A DNA stretch of 64,000 nucleotides from Pseudoprevotella muciniphila (lineage in GTDB: Bacteria; Bacteroidota; Bacteroidia; Bacteroidales; Bacteroidaceae). Under the pieces are notes generated by a model, which was not told where the DNA came from, ran no database searches, and worked only from the letters and a program-made list of their open reading frames with translations. The DNA lies in assembly GCF_003265305.2 (NCBI RefSeq), contig NZ_CP033459.1:1984001-2048000 (forward strand), in the 5' to 3' direction. Positions 9,421 to 20,100 of the stretch are shown piece after piece. The position numbers and the translations under genes were made by a program. Numbering within the stretch: the first letter of the stretch is position 1; every line of letters starts with the position of its first letter.

Positions 9421-10413
9421 ATGGCATTTTTAACAAACGACAAATTGGTTATCGTCGGTGCTGCCGGCATGATTGGCTCCAACATGGTTCAGACAGCCCT
9501 GACGATGGGTCTTACAAACAACATCTGCCTCTACGATGTGTTCTCACCCGAAGGTGTGGCAGAAGAAATGCGTCAGTGCGGTTTCGGCGACGTGAACATC
9601 GTTGCTACGACAGATGTAAAAGAAGCATTCACTGATGCGAAATATATCATCTCCAGTGGTGGTGCTCCCCGCAAGGAAGGCATGACGCGCGAAGACCTGC
9701 TTGCCGGCAACTGCAAAATTGCTGAAGAACTCGGCAAGAATATCAAGGCTTATTGCCCCGACGTGAAGCACGTGGTAATTATCTTCAACCCTGCTGATCT
9801 CACGGGTCTTGTAACATTGCTGTACAGCGGTCTGAAACCCTCTCAGGTAACCACACTTGCTGCCCTCGACTCCACACGTTTGCAGAGTGCACTGGCAAAG
9901 AAATTCGGTGTGATGCAGAGCGAAGTAACGGGCTGTGCCACATACGGCGGTCATGGTGAACAGATGGCTGTGTTCGGTTCAAATGTTAAGATAGCAGGCA
10001 AGCCGCTTACAGAGATTATTGGTACCGATGCCTTCCCTGAGGCAGAGTGGGAACAAATGAAGAAGGACGTTACTCAGGGCGGTGCTGCCATCATCAAGTT
10101 GCGTGGTCGCAGTTCATTCCAGAGCCCCTCGTATCTGAGCGTAGAGATGATTCGCAGCGTGATGGGTGGCGAAGCATTCCGCTATCCAGCCGGTACTTTC
10201 GTCAACAACGACAAGTACAGCCGCATCATGATGGCTATGGACACCACGCTCGACACCAATGGCTGCACCTACCGCATGCCACAGGGCACACCCGAAGAAC
10301 TTGCAAAACTCGATGCTTCTTACGAGCACCTCTGCAAGATGCGCGACGAACTCGTTACGCTCAACATCGTGCCACCCATCGAAGAGTGGAGCAACATCAA
10401 TCCTAATCTCTGA
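9421..10413 (+). CDS. mdh: Malate dehydrogenase
   Basis: NAD-dependent oxidation of malate to oxaloacetate, in the reverse direction part of the reductive branch to fumarate/succinate typical of Bacteroidales. The 330-residue product has the Rossmann motif GAAGMIG (13-19), substrate arginines in GAPRKEGMTR (Arg84, Arg90), Asp150/Arg153 (LDSTRLQ) and the catalytic His178 in GGHGEQM. It matches the Bacteroidetes form of the enzyme rather than E. coli MDH. Single-gene unit with its own promoter and terminator. Confidence 0.95.
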   Translation: MAFLTNDKLVIVGAAGMIGSNMVQTALTMGLTNNICLYDVFSPEGVAEEMRQCGFGDVNIVATTDVKEAFTDAKYIISSGGAPRKEGMTREDLLAGNCKIAEELGKNIKAYCPDVKHVVIIFNPADLTGLVTLLYSGLKPSQVTTLAALDSTRLQSALAKKFGVMQSEVTGCATYGGHGEQMAVFGSNVKIAGKPLTEIIGTDAFPEAEWEQMKKDVTQGGAAIIKLRGRSSFQSPSYLSVEMIRSVMGGEAFRYPAGTFVNNDKYSRIMMAMDTTLDTNGCTYRMPQGTPEELAKLDASYEHLCKMRDELVTLNIVPPIEEWSNINPNL

Positions 10414-10435
10414 TTTTAGGGACATAACAAAACAG

Positions 10436-10473
10436 AAAAGGTCGGCATTTCAATGTGCCGGCCTTTTTTAGCG
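10436..10473 (+). terminator. Rho-independent terminator after mdh
   Basis: GGTCGGCA and TGCCGGCC form an 8-bp stem (one G-T pair) around TTTCAATG, followed by TTTTTT. The A-rich flank on the other side means it may also serve the convergent GH92 gene. Confidence 0.75.
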
Positions 10474-10490
10474 GTTGCAGTGATTCTGTC

Positions 10491-12773
10491 TCATTCATCG
10501 CGCGACATGGAGTAGGGTGCATCGGTCGGGGTGGTGCCGCGTTGTGTGTCGGGCTGTGGTGCCATGTCGAAGTGGAGGCGGATGCCGCGTTGCAGTGTTT
10601 CGTGGCGGAGGTAGTTGCGTGTGTAGGGCTTCCCATCCATGGTGAGGCGATGTATATAGACGTTGTCGGCACTCACGTCGGGCGCGGTTAGTGTTGTGGT
10701 GCGTCCGTTCGCGAAGTGTATGGCGGCGCGGCGGAAGAGTGGTGAGCCGATGGCGTACTGGTCCGTGCCGGGACAGACGGGATAGAAGCCAAGGGCGCTG
10801 AATACGTACCATGCGCTGGTCTGACCGTTGTCCTCGTCGCCGGGATAGCCGTCGGGTGTGGCGCGGTAGAGTTTGCGCATGGCATCGTGTACGTGCTGCT
10901 GCGCCTTCCAGGGTTGTCCTGCCCAGTCGTAGAGGTAAATCATGTGCTGTATAGGCTGGTTGCCGTGGGCGTAGTTGCCCATTCCTGCCACTTGCATCTC
11001 TCGTATCTCATGAATGACACCGCCATAGTAGGACGCATCAAAGCGTGGCGGTACGCTGAACACGCTGTCGAGCATCTGGCAGAAGTTCTCCTTGCCACCC
11101 ATCAGCCGTATGAGACCGTCGATGTCGTGGAACACGGACCACGTGTAGTGCCAGGCATTGCCCTCGGTGAAGACTTCGCCCCACTTCAGCGGTTCGAAGG
11201 GTGTCTGCCATGTGCCGTCCTTGCGTTTGCCGCGCATCAGGCGGTGTGAGGGGTCGAAGAGGTTGCGGTAGTTGAGGGCTCGCCTGTGGAGTTCTGCCGT
11301 GTCGGCACGCCCCATTTCCTTCGCGAGTTGCCACAGGCACCAGTCGTTGTAGGCATACTCCAGCGTGCGCGCCGCACTCTCGTTGATGCCCACGTCGCAG
11401 GGAATGTAACCCAACTTGTTGTACCAGTCATAACCCTTGCGACCTGTAGAACCCACAGTGGGATGGACAGCGCGGGTGGCATGGAGCAAGCCTTCAAAGA
11501 GTGTTGTGCTGTCGGCAACACGCACTCCCTTTAGGTAGGCATCGGTGAGCACTGATGCGGAGTTGTTGCCCACCATGCAGTCCCTGTGTCCCGGGCTGCA
11601 CCATTCGGGGAAAAAGCCGCTCTCGCGGTAGGCATTGAGGAAGCCCTCCTGCATCTCGCGGTTTACGTCGGGATAGACCAGGTTGAGCAACGGAAACAGG
11701 CTGCGGAAGGTGTCCCAGAACCCCGTGTCGGTATAGAGATAGCCCGTATGCAGTTTTCCGTCGTAAGGGCTGCGGTGCAAGATGTTGCCGTCGGCATCGC
11801 ATTCATAGAGTTTGCGGGGGAAGAGCAGGCAGCGGTACAGGCAGGAATAGAACGTGCGCGCCTGGTCGATGTCGTCCATATCTACCTCGATGCGTCCCAG
11901 CACATCGTTCCAGGCCTTGCGTCCTTCCTCCCCGAGTGTCTCGAGCGATTTGTCAGCAAGTTCTGCCCGCAGGTTCTGCCTCGCTTGCATGATGCCGATG
12001 AACGATGATGCCACGCGTGCCGTAACGCGTTGCCCCTTAGTCGTGCGGAAACCTATCATGACACCGGCGTGGTTGCCTCTGGCTTCCAGGGTGTCTGCCT
12101 GTTGTCCGTCCAGAACAGTGCGAACTACGCTGAATGGTGTGTCGAACTCCACTACAAACCAGCAGCAGAAACCATCCGCCACACCACCACTGTTTTTCGT
12201 TGTGTAGCCCGAGATGCGGCGGTGAAGGGTATCAATCGCCACCGCGGAACCGCCGTCGAAAGCATCTATCGCTACCCACGCGCTGTCGGTCTGCGGAAAT
12301 GTGAAACGCATCAGGCAGGCACGCTCCGTCGGTACGAGTTCCGCCCGCACGTCGTGGTCGGCAAGATAAACCTCATAACTATAGGGTGTGGCTTTCTCGC
12401 TGAGGTGGGAGAACCAACTGGCGCGCCCCTCTTCGTCGAACACACCGCGTCCCACGAGAGGCATCAGTGAGAATTGCCCGTAGTCGTTGATCCATGGGCT
12501 GGGCTGGTGTGTCTGCTTGAAGCCGCGCAGGCGGTGTGCCGTGTAGGTGTATTGCCATCCGTTACCATTCTTGCCCGTCTGCGGTGTCCAGAAATTCATG
12601 CCCCATGGCCGGCAGATGGCGGGATAGGTGTTGCCCGCCGAGAGTTCGTAACTTGAAGCCGTGCCCATCAGCGGGTTGACCAGCGCAGCATAGTCGGTGG
12701 CTGCAGTTTGCGCCTGCGCCGTGATGCCGAAGAAGCCCAGCCACGACAGGAGAAAGAGGAAAAACTTATTCAT
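10491..12773 (-). CDS. GH92 family glycosidase (alpha-mannosidase-like) with Gln at the presumed acid position
   Basis: Exported GH92 enzyme of 760 residues; signal peptide about 1-22 (MNKFFLFLLSWLGFFGITAQAQ). The family's two-domain layout is present: N-terminal beta-sandwich starting YAALVNPLMGT and a C-terminal alpha-barrel with GNAWHYTWSVFHDIDGLI and GDEDNGQTSAWYVFSALGFY, the latter holding the conserved Asp pair of the base. The neighbouring GH92 has HGNEPSHH at the presumed catalytic acid; here the motif is HGNQPIQH with Gln606. From memory, Gln at this site characterises GH92 enzymes that cleave mannose-1-phosphate linkages, whose leaving group needs no acid. That function is an inference. 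The repeat element at 12793-12934 sits immediately upstream, and no good -7 box was found. The tail after about 740 is unusually polar. Confidence 0.93.
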   Translation of the reverse strand: MNKFFLFLLSWLGFFGITAQAQTAATDYAALVNPLMGTASSYELSAGNTYPAICRPWGMNFWTPQTGKNGNGWQYTYTAHRLRGFKQTHQPSPWINDYGQFSLMPLVGRGVFDEEGRASWFSHLSEKATPYSYEVYLADHDVRAELVPTERACLMRFTFPQTDSAWVAIDAFDGGSAVAIDTLHRRISGYTTKNSGGVADGFCCWFVVEFDTPFSVVRTVLDGQQADTLEARGNHAGVMIGFRTTKGQRVTARVASSFIGIMQARQNLRAELADKSLETLGEEGRKAWNDVLGRIEVDMDDIDQARTFYSCLYRCLLFPRKLYECDADGNILHRSPYDGKLHTGYLYTDTGFWDTFRSLFPLLNLVYPDVNREMQEGFLNAYRESGFFPEWCSPGHRDCMVGNNSASVLTDAYLKGVRVADSTTLFEGLLHATRAVHPTVGSTGRKGYDWYNKLGYIPCDVGINESAARTLEYAYNDWCLWQLAKEMGRADTAELHRRALNYRNLFDPSHRLMRGKRKDGTWQTPFEPLKWGEVFTEGNAWHYTWSVFHDIDGLIRLMGGKENFCQMLDSVFSVPPRFDASYYGGVIHEIREMQVAGMGNYAHGNQPIQHMIYLYDWAGQPWKAQQHVHDAMRKLYRATPDGYPGDEDNGQTSAWYVFSALGFYPVCPGTDQYAIGSPLFRRAAIHFANGRTTTLTAPDVSADNVYIHRLTMDGKPYTRNYLRHETLQRGIRLHFDMAPQPDTQRGTTPTDAPYSMSRDE

Positions 12774-12792
12774 TACAAGTTTAGAAATGCTA

Positions 12793-12934
12793 TTTGCTTG
12801 AAGTTAATGAAGTTAGCGAAGTTAGCGACGTATGTTTTGTTCGACAGATGGTCATTTACTTTCCACTTGGTGGTATCGTCTGTAACTTCGTTAACTCCGT
12901 TAACTCCGAGCGTAGCGAAAACTACAGAAAGTAG
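12793..12934 (-). repeat. GAAGTTAAC-unit intergenic element, copy B
   Basis: A shorter (142-bp) member of the family. It shares the ends TTTGCTTGAAGTTAA and ...ACTACAGAAAGTAG, the CGAGCGTAGCG block and the GTTAACTCC units, but its core is diverged from copies A and C. It fills the gap between the nucleoside kinase stop (12960) and the GH92 start (12773), with the TTTGCTTG end facing the GH92 gene, 20 bases from its ATG. Confidence 0.8.
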
Positions 12935-12959
12935 AGGCATGTTATATTATATACCTCTC

Positions 12960-14624
12960 TCAATATTTAAAAGTGCTTCCGCCGAGGAATTCCCGCAGCA
13001 GCGAAGTTGGTGGCAGGCCTTTAGTGGAGATGGGCTGGACGTAGAGGAGGAATTTCTTGAGTCGGTATGCCTCGCTGTATTCCGGTTCGTGTTCCGGCAC
13101 TTGTTCGAGCAGTTGCAGTGCCTTGTCGCGCAGTGCGGCGAGTTCGAAGAGCAGTGCGGTGTTGATCATCTCGTCAGCCTGTTCCTCGAAGGGGAAAATC
13201 CACTTTTCTTCTCCTGCCCTCACGCTTGGCCAGCGGCGTATGGTTTCAAGTGCAGAATAGCCTCTGTATTTGTAGTCGCGCACGATGCGTCGCAGCAGGC
13301 GGTTGTCGGTAGTGGGTATGTAGTTGTGGTAGTCGAGCAAGATACTCGTCAGGGCTGAAGCATAGATCTTGAACTTGTTCTCCTTCGGGATGTCCTTTGT
13401 GATAAGCGGATTGAGGGCGTGTATGCCTTCGAGGATGATGAGGTCGTTCTTTTCGAGTTGTACGAAGTTTCCGCTTCGCTCGCTCTTACCCGTCTGGAAG
13501 TTGTATCTGGGCAGTTCCACGTTCTGTCCGTTGAGGAGGGCGTTCATCTGCTCGTTGAACAATGGTATGTTCAGTGCCTCTACGTGTTCGAAGTCGTATT
13601 CCCCGTTTTCATCGCGAGGTGTCTTGTCGCGGTCCACGAAATAATCGTCGAGCGAGATGGGAATGGGGTGTAGTCCGCAGGTCTGCAGTTGCACACTCAG
13701 TCGTTTGGCAAAGGTGGTTTTTCCGCTTGAACTTGGTCCTGCTATGAGTATGACGCGCAGCCGTTGGTCTGCTGCTATGCGGTCTGCCATTTTCATAATG
13801 CGTTTTTCCTGCAGTGCTTCGCTGACATTGATGAGTTCGATGGTGCGTCCCTCTTCGCAGGCACGATTAAACTCTCCAACGGTGGTCATATTGAGAATGT
13901 CCTGCCAGCGGTGTTGTTCGCGGAAAATGCCCAACAAGCGTTCCTGTGCCACCATCGGGCGCAGTCTGTCTGGATCTTTTGAGTCGGGGATGCGCAATAA
14001 CAGTCCTTCGCTGTGAGGTACAAGGTCGAAGAGATAGACCTGTCCTGTTGAGATGAGCAGTGAGCCGTAGAAATAGTCTGGCAGTCCGTCGAGGGTGTAG
14101 TAGGTGGTGTAGAGTGCCCCGCCTGTCTCGATGAGCACCGCCTTGTCCTCCTGTCCATGTTCACGGAAGAGTTGTATCGCCTGGTCAGAAGGCACTGTGT
14201 TGCGGTGGAAGGGAATGTTTTCGTCCACTATTTCCTGCATCCGGTTGCGCAGAGCGTTGACGATGTCTTCCGTTACGCCTCCCTCGAGGTCGAGCCGGCA
14301 ATAGTAGCCGTTGAGTACGCTGCAGTCTATGCGTAAGCGTGCCTGAGGATAGAGGTCGTGCACTGCCTTGTAGAGTATGAAGAAGAGCGACCGGCTGTAT
14401 GTGCGCCTGCCTGAGGGATTTGTCACGTCGATGAATTCCACGTCTTTGTCGCTGAAGATGGTATAGTGGAGTCCTTCCACCTTGTTGTTCACCTTGGCGC
14501 TTGTTGCGCCATGCGGTAAGTCGAGTTCGAGCATTTCATACACTTGCTCGAGGTTGAAACCTAAGGGCACTTTGTGTGTCTTACCAGTGTTTTTGCAACG
14601 TACGTTGATGGTTTGTAAAGGCAT
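12960..14624 (-). CDS. Nucleoside (uridine-type) kinase with N-terminal TGS/ThrRS-like region
   Basis: Cytoplasmic kinase of 554 residues. Residues about 1-65 look like a TGS domain, and about 70-250 like the threonyl-tRNA synthetase second additional domain. The C-terminal half (about 290-500) is a phosphoribulokinase/uridine kinase domain with P-loop GPSSSGKT (296-303), SLDDYFVDR and LILEGIHALNP. This fusion is the usual Bacteroidetes and Clostridia 'uridine kinase' form. It probably phosphorylates uridine or cytidine in pyrimidine salvage; substrate specificity is not visible. It lies 44 bases after a GH92 gene on the same strand and may be co-transcribed with it. The TGS part suggests nucleotide-dependent regulation, which is inference. 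Confidence 0.9.
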   Translation of the reverse strand: MPLQTINVRCKNTGKTHKVPLGFNLEQVYEMLELDLPHGATSAKVNNKVEGLHYTIFSDKDVEFIDVTNPSGRRTYSRSLFFILYKAVHDLYPQARLRIDCSVLNGYYCRLDLEGGVTEDIVNALRNRMQEIVDENIPFHRNTVPSDQAIQLFREHGQEDKAVLIETGGALYTTYYTLDGLPDYFYGSLLISTGQVYLFDLVPHSEGLLLRIPDSKDPDRLRPMVAQERLLGIFREQHRWQDILNMTTVGEFNRACEEGRTIELINVSEALQEKRIMKMADRIAADQRLRVILIAGPSSSGKTTFAKRLSVQLQTCGLHPIPISLDDYFVDRDKTPRDENGEYDFEHVEALNIPLFNEQMNALLNGQNVELPRYNFQTGKSERSGNFVQLEKNDLIILEGIHALNPLITKDIPKENKFKIYASALTSILLDYHNYIPTTDNRLLRRIVRDYKYRGYSALETIRRWPSVRAGEEKWIFPFEEQADEMINTALLFELAALRDKALQLLEQVPEHEPEYSEAYRLKKFLLYVQPISTKGLPPTSLLREFLGGSTFKY

Positions 14625-14668
14625 GTTGAATAATTTATAAAATGAGTTAAGCCTATTTCCTTAATTAG

Positions 14669-16834
14669 TTAATACCACTTTGTTTTTTCTTTGCCCATCT
14701 GTATTTCGAGGGTGCCACCACGAGCGATGTCGGCATAATCTACCCAGTATTTTTTCAGACGTTTGCCATTGAGTTTCACACTCTGTATGTAGTGGTTTTC
14801 AGGGCTATTATCTTTGGCTATGATGGTAAATGTGCCACCTTTCACACGCAGGTCAGCGCGGTTGAAGAGTGGAGATCCCAGCACATAGCGCCCGCCAGCG
14901 GGTTCCACTTGATAGAAACCAAGCGAGGAGAGGATGTACCATGCCGACATTTGCCCTACATCTTCGTTTCCGCTAAGTCCGTCGGGTTGGTCATGGTAGA
15001 GTGTGGTGTTGATTTGTCGCACGAGGTCGGCTGTTTTCCAGGGTTCACCGAGCATGGTGTAGAAATACACGATGTGGTGGCTTGGTTCGTTGCCGTGTGC
15101 ATATTGTCCGATGAGTCCGCTGATGTCTGGCGATGCGTTCTTTCCGAGGTCGCCTGTTACGACGAACAGCGAGTCGAGTTTTGCGATGAGTGCTTTCTTG
15201 TTTCCGAAGAGGCTGACCAGCCCGTCGATGTCGTGCGGCACGAGCCATGTGTATTGCCAGGCATTGCCTTCTGTGAAGTCGTCCTGCTCATGCGATGAGA
15301 CAAAGGGGTCGAACGTTGTCCGGAATGTGCCGTCGGCATGGCGTCCGCGCATGAATTTTTTCTTTTTGTCGAATACGTTTGTATATGACTTTGAGCGTTT
15401 GAGGAAGTAGTTGTAGTCATCTGTCTTGCCGAGTTTCTTTGCAGCCTGTGCCACAGCCCAGTCGGCGAGGGCATACTCCAATGTGCGCGACACGTTTTCG
15501 TTGCCGTCCTCGACAGCGATATATCCGCGTTCGCGGTATTCCTTCAGTCCCCGCTCGTCGAGCATGGCGCTTGTCTTCATGGCTTCGAAGGCGAGTTGCT
15601 GATCCAGACCTTCTATGTCTTTCATTACGGCATCTCCCACCACTGCTACACCCGGGTTACCCACCATGCAGTCCGTTTCGTTAGCCATCAGGTGCCACAC
15701 GGGCAACTTGCCCTGCTCCCTGTATATATGTAGCATCGTATTGATGAAGTCGGGCATTCGGTCGCTGTGTATGAGTGTCATCAGGGGGTGTTGTGCGCGG
15801 TAGGTGTCCCACAGGCTGTAAGTGGTATAGTTGGTAAAAGCCTCTCCCTCGTCGGTGTTTTGGCGCACCATGTCGTCGCTGCCTCGATAGTCGCCGTTTA
15901 CGTCGCAGAACACGTTTGGCGCAATCATTTCGTGGTACATTGCCGTATAGAAGATGCGGCGTTGCTGTGCATCGTCGGTAGTGATGACTACGCGGCTGAG
16001 TTCATCGTTCCATGCCTTGTCGGCAGCCTTTGCCGTGGCATCGAAGTCCCATCCGGGCAGTTCTGCCGCCATATTAGCCTTTGCTCCTGCCACAGACGTG
16101 GGTGAGAGGCTGACTTTTGCGAGCACTTTCTCGCCGTCGCCGGTCTGGAAGTTGATGCGTGCATAGTGTCCATCGGCAGTGGTCTCTACACCATCGATGC
16201 GTTTGTTGAATTTAACGTGGAAGAATATTTTTTGATTCTTTGCCCAACCGGTGGAGTAGCGGTAGCCGGAGATACCGCCCTCGTCTTGTTCCATGTGTAC
16301 TTCCGTGGCTTTATCCCAACAACCACCGTTCATCAGGTCGATAACGATGGCGGCATCTGTGCTCTGCGGAAACGTGTAGCGATGCATGCCGACACGCTGT
16401 GTAGCGGTGAGTTCGGCTGTGATGCCATATCGGAGCAATTTACCTTTGTAGTAGCCCGGACGAACCACTTGTGTGCTACGTTCGATGTAACTCCAAAGTC
16501 CACTTTTCGGGTCTGTTTCTTCTCCGCGTGCATAGGCTGGTCTGCCCACAACGGGCATCATCGTTACATCGAAAAGATCACCTATGCCAGTGCCGCTGAG
16601 GTGGGTGTGGGAAAAACCTATGGCTGTGGAGTCGCTAACGTGGTATCCTGAGCACCAGTCCCATTGTTGCGGTAAGCTCGTTGGTCCGAGTTCTACTAAC
16701 CCGAAGGGTACGTTTGCTCCTACGAATACATGGCCGTGTCCTCCCGAACCTATTGTCGGGTCAACGTATTGTGTCAGGTTTTGTGCCGTTGCCGTAGATG
16801 AAATCAGCAACAATGCCATCAGGATCTTTTTCAT
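14669..16834 (-). CDS. GH92 family alpha-1,2-mannosidase-like glycosidase
   Basis: Exported GH92 enzyme of 721 residues; signal peptide MKKILMALLLISSTATAQ. The mature N-terminus NLTQYVDPTIGSGGHGHVFVG is the classic GH92 start. Catalytic motifs are canonical: HGNEPSHH with Glu583 as presumed general acid, and GNEDVGQMSAWYILSSLGFY with the base/Ca region. GH92 enzymes are Ca-dependent inverting exo-alpha-mannosidases; the usual target is alpha-1,2-mannose of high-mannose N-glycans. It is a distant paralogue of the gene at 10491 and keeps the Glu that the other lacks. Own -7 box 27 bases upstream. Confidence 0.95.
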   Translation of the reverse strand: MKKILMALLLISSTATAQNLTQYVDPTIGSGGHGHVFVGANVPFGLVELGPTSLPQQWDWCSGYHVSDSTAIGFSHTHLSGTGIGDLFDVTMMPVVGRPAYARGEETDPKSGLWSYIERSTQVVRPGYYKGKLLRYGITAELTATQRVGMHRYTFPQSTDAAIVIDLMNGGCWDKATEVHMEQDEGGISGYRYSTGWAKNQKIFFHVKFNKRIDGVETTADGHYARINFQTGDGEKVLAKVSLSPTSVAGAKANMAAELPGWDFDATAKAADKAWNDELSRVVITTDDAQQRRIFYTAMYHEMIAPNVFCDVNGDYRGSDDMVRQNTDEGEAFTNYTTYSLWDTYRAQHPLMTLIHSDRMPDFINTMLHIYREQGKLPVWHLMANETDCMVGNPGVAVVGDAVMKDIEGLDQQLAFEAMKTSAMLDERGLKEYRERGYIAVEDGNENVSRTLEYALADWAVAQAAKKLGKTDDYNYFLKRSKSYTNVFDKKKKFMRGRHADGTFRTTFDPFVSSHEQDDFTEGNAWQYTWLVPHDIDGLVSLFGNKKALIAKLDSLFVVTGDLGKNASPDISGLIGQYAHGNEPSHHIVYFYTMLGEPWKTADLVRQINTTLYHDQPDGLSGNEDVGQMSAWYILSSLGFYQVEPAGGRYVLGSPLFNRADLRVKGGTFTIIAKDNSPENHYIQSVKLNGKRLKKYWVDYADIARGGTLEIQMGKEKTKWY

Positions 16835-16860
16835 GTTTTTTTTGATTGTTAAGTTTGGAG

Positions 16861-16868
16861 CAAAGATA
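16861..16868 (-). promoter_or_regulatory. Predicted -7 box for the GH92 gene at 14669
   Basis: TATCTTTG on the minus strand, 27 bases before the ATG. Confidence 0.6.
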
Positions 16869-16985
16869 AGAAATTGTGTCGCAAAAAAGTGCGAAAATGA
16901 GAGGTTTTTTATAAAAAAGGTCTGTTTGCTCTTGCTAAAAAAGGCTTTTCATTTGTTAAAATTTTTGAATATTAAATAAAATGCT

Positions 16986-16993
16986 TATATTTG
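16986..16993 (+). promoter_or_regulatory. Predicted -7 box for the 1297-residue exported protein
   Basis: TATATTTG, 110 bases before the ATG, implying an A/T-rich leader of about 100 nt. The 16835-17102 gap contains only this box, the divergent GH92 promoter and A/T-rich leader. Confidence 0.45.
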
Positions 16994-17102
16994 CCATGAT
17001 TATGTGTTTGCACATAAGAAAAAGAAGAGCGTATAAAAAATAATTGAAAAGTTTCTTATATCAATTAAATTTTACATTATTAACTAACTAAAATCCTCAA
17101 CA

Positions 17103-20100
17103 ATGAAAAAGATTACAGTTCTTTTAGCATTCTTGCTGACAGCAGTTGTTGGTATGTGGGGACAGACCGGACCTAATGGTTCTACGCAGGTTACAAACGG
17201 AGAACTTGCAACGGGCTACTACTACATTTACAACAATGGTGCTGCCAAGTATTTGGACGGAAGTACAAATGCTTACGCATGGGTGGATGAGACCAGCCTG
17301 ACAGGTGATGTTGGTCTTTGGTTCATTCAAAACTTAGGTGCAGGTTCTGATGGAAACATCAGATACTACGTGCAGGTTATGGGTCAGAACCTCTATTTCG
17401 GAGGAGTCGGACCTGAATGTCCCCTGAACTCATCAAACGTTTATCAACGCATCAGCGTTCGCGAAAGCGGAGCCTACTACACCCTTTCCGGACACCAGGA
17501 TGTTAGCATGATTGGCAACAAGTCAGCCATCAAGTTCAACGGCACGTCAGGCAATCTGATTTACCGTAATGGTGGTGATATAACAAATTCTACTTTCGAT
17601 GCCATCAGCCAGTGGGTGCTTTACAAGGCAACGCCCGCCATCACCTACACCATTGCCGTGTCTGGTACAGACGACACAAATGCCGGTGTTCAATATCAAG
17701 GCACCAACTATACTAACGGAAGCACTTTCTCTACGAGCGACGACATTTCTGCATCTGATTTCACCGCCAATGAAGTGACCGGCTACAAGGCAAGCGTTTC
17801 TATCAGTGGTGCGACAATTAACGTTGTATATACAGATTTGAAATATGTGGTTGACCTTACAAATCTCTATGTAACTAACGCCTCTGTTTCTGCCACCACT
17901 GATCCTATCGTGGAAGGACAATGGTACATGCTGACGCAGGTTCGCCGTGAAGGTTCTAGCGCCAACGATGCAGAATCTCCGGCTTACGACAGAGGTTCAG
18001 GAAATACGATTTACCGTGCGGGGGCTGCAGTTACCCCAAGTGCTGTATTAACCCCCAACACTCCTGCCAGCGACATCAGTACATATTTGCTTCGCTTTAT
18101 CTCAACAGGTGTAGGCAACGGTTACTACATACAGTTTGCTACGGGCAATTTCTGGAATGGGGTGAAAACCAGCAATTCTATTTCTTCTGCCGGTGCATAC
18201 CTCATTTACAATGCTTACCATACATCAGCCAAATACACTGGTTGGAGAATCAATGCTACGAGCGATGGCACAACTTACGGAAGTATTGTGGACAACAACG
18301 GTGCAGGCTACTCGTTATCCTTCTGGGGGACAGGTTATTCGAACGAGGGTACAAACAATGTTTGGAAACTCTATCCCGTTGAACTTGGGCAAGCCCTTGA
18401 AGAAGTGAACTTTGATGTTGAAATTACTGATGGTACAAACTCCAAGACATTCTACGGACTATCTCTCGTAGAAGGCACTACAATTACGGCTTCTGATTTC
18501 TTGGCTATTTCCGGCGAATACATCACTTCTACCACCCATCAGGTGTCTAAAACCGATGAGGGACAGACGATAACACTCCAGGTTTCTGCTTCAGAAGCAA
18601 TGCCGGTAGGTGCTGACAACTATGTATGGCAGTCAGCAGTAGGCAATAACCCAGCCTATGTGCATTTAGATGAAAATGGTGCTGTAGTGAATCCTAACAA
18701 CTACACCATCGACTTGACAAAACCAATCACTGCGGAACACGTATGGCAGTTCGAAGGCGATATTATCAATGGTTACGGCATCAAGAATGTCTCTTCCAGC
18801 GAATATCTCGGTGGTCGTACGGAAGCAGCTGGTGCGATGAGTATGGAAGCAATGCCTTCTTTGTTCGCTCCTGTTTTCCGCAACGCAAGTTCTTTCATGT
18901 GGAAGAGTGTAGATTATGACTACTGGATTGACCGTTCCAGTGGTGCACCCTACGCACATACATCTGGTAATGCTAATGCATTGACAAAAGTGTGGCTTGT
19001 GACAGTTAGTCTGTCTGATCCGGCAGCAGGCATTATTATTGGTGGTGATACCATTAATAACCTCTCGTCATGCTTCATCTCCAACTTAGCAGAGATTTCT
19101 CTTGTTTCAAATGAATACTCCATTGCTGACATCAATGGCAAAGCCACTCTCGCAGAGGCTCTCGCAGAAATGACAGCAGGTGGCACTCTGACGATCAACG
19201 TTACTCAGGAAATGTCGAACGTGACCATCAACGTAGTTAAAGGCACACAGACAGTCAAGACCGTAACCGTTGAAAACGTTGCAGCAGGACGCGCTGTTGA
19301 CGTAGCAGAAGCCATCGGTGATGTACCTTACGTAACAGGTTACGATCCCGCAACGATTACAGCAACTGCCGACGATCAGACTGTGAATGTAACCTACACT
19401 TCTTCTCTGCCATTCACATTGGCAGCCGACCCAGCAAGCAGCGAGGCACCGACATACGCAATGACGCTCCGTGAAAAATATGCTCACGGCAATGTTGCCT
19501 CATCGACTTCTCAATACGACATCACAGACGAATACCTCTGGACGTTCGGCGGTGATGAGTTCAATGGCGTGACCGTTTACAACAAGAGTAACGGCTATAT
19601 GAGTGTAGGCTCTGAATCAGACAACAGTGTTGCCACATTCAGCAGTACTCCGACGCTCTTCACCATCAAGCCTAACACAAACCAGGCTAATGGTTTCAAC
19701 CTCAATATTCCCGGAACTGATGCCTATATAAATAGCCGCGATAACAAAGTCAGCACATGGCTCAGCGCTTTAGCTAACGGTGAAGTAGGTTCTTGCCTCG
19801 TGGCTATACCTGAAGCAACTGTTGTTGCAAACCTCATCAACAAACTGGAAGACTACTTCCATACAACTGATGTTGTAGGCGCTCTCGCTTCTGCTGACAC
19901 GGCAGCCCTTCTTGTTGACTATAACGCGCTTAAGGCAAATCCCACAAAGGCTGACTACCTCGCATTCAAGGCACAGATAGAAGCCAGCGCCATTCCTCTA
20001 ACTGTTGGTGCATACTACATCATACAAAGTGCATATCCTGGCTATTATACAAGCCAAGGTGTTTATAAGTCATGGTACTACTCTCTTTCTTCCAATACAG

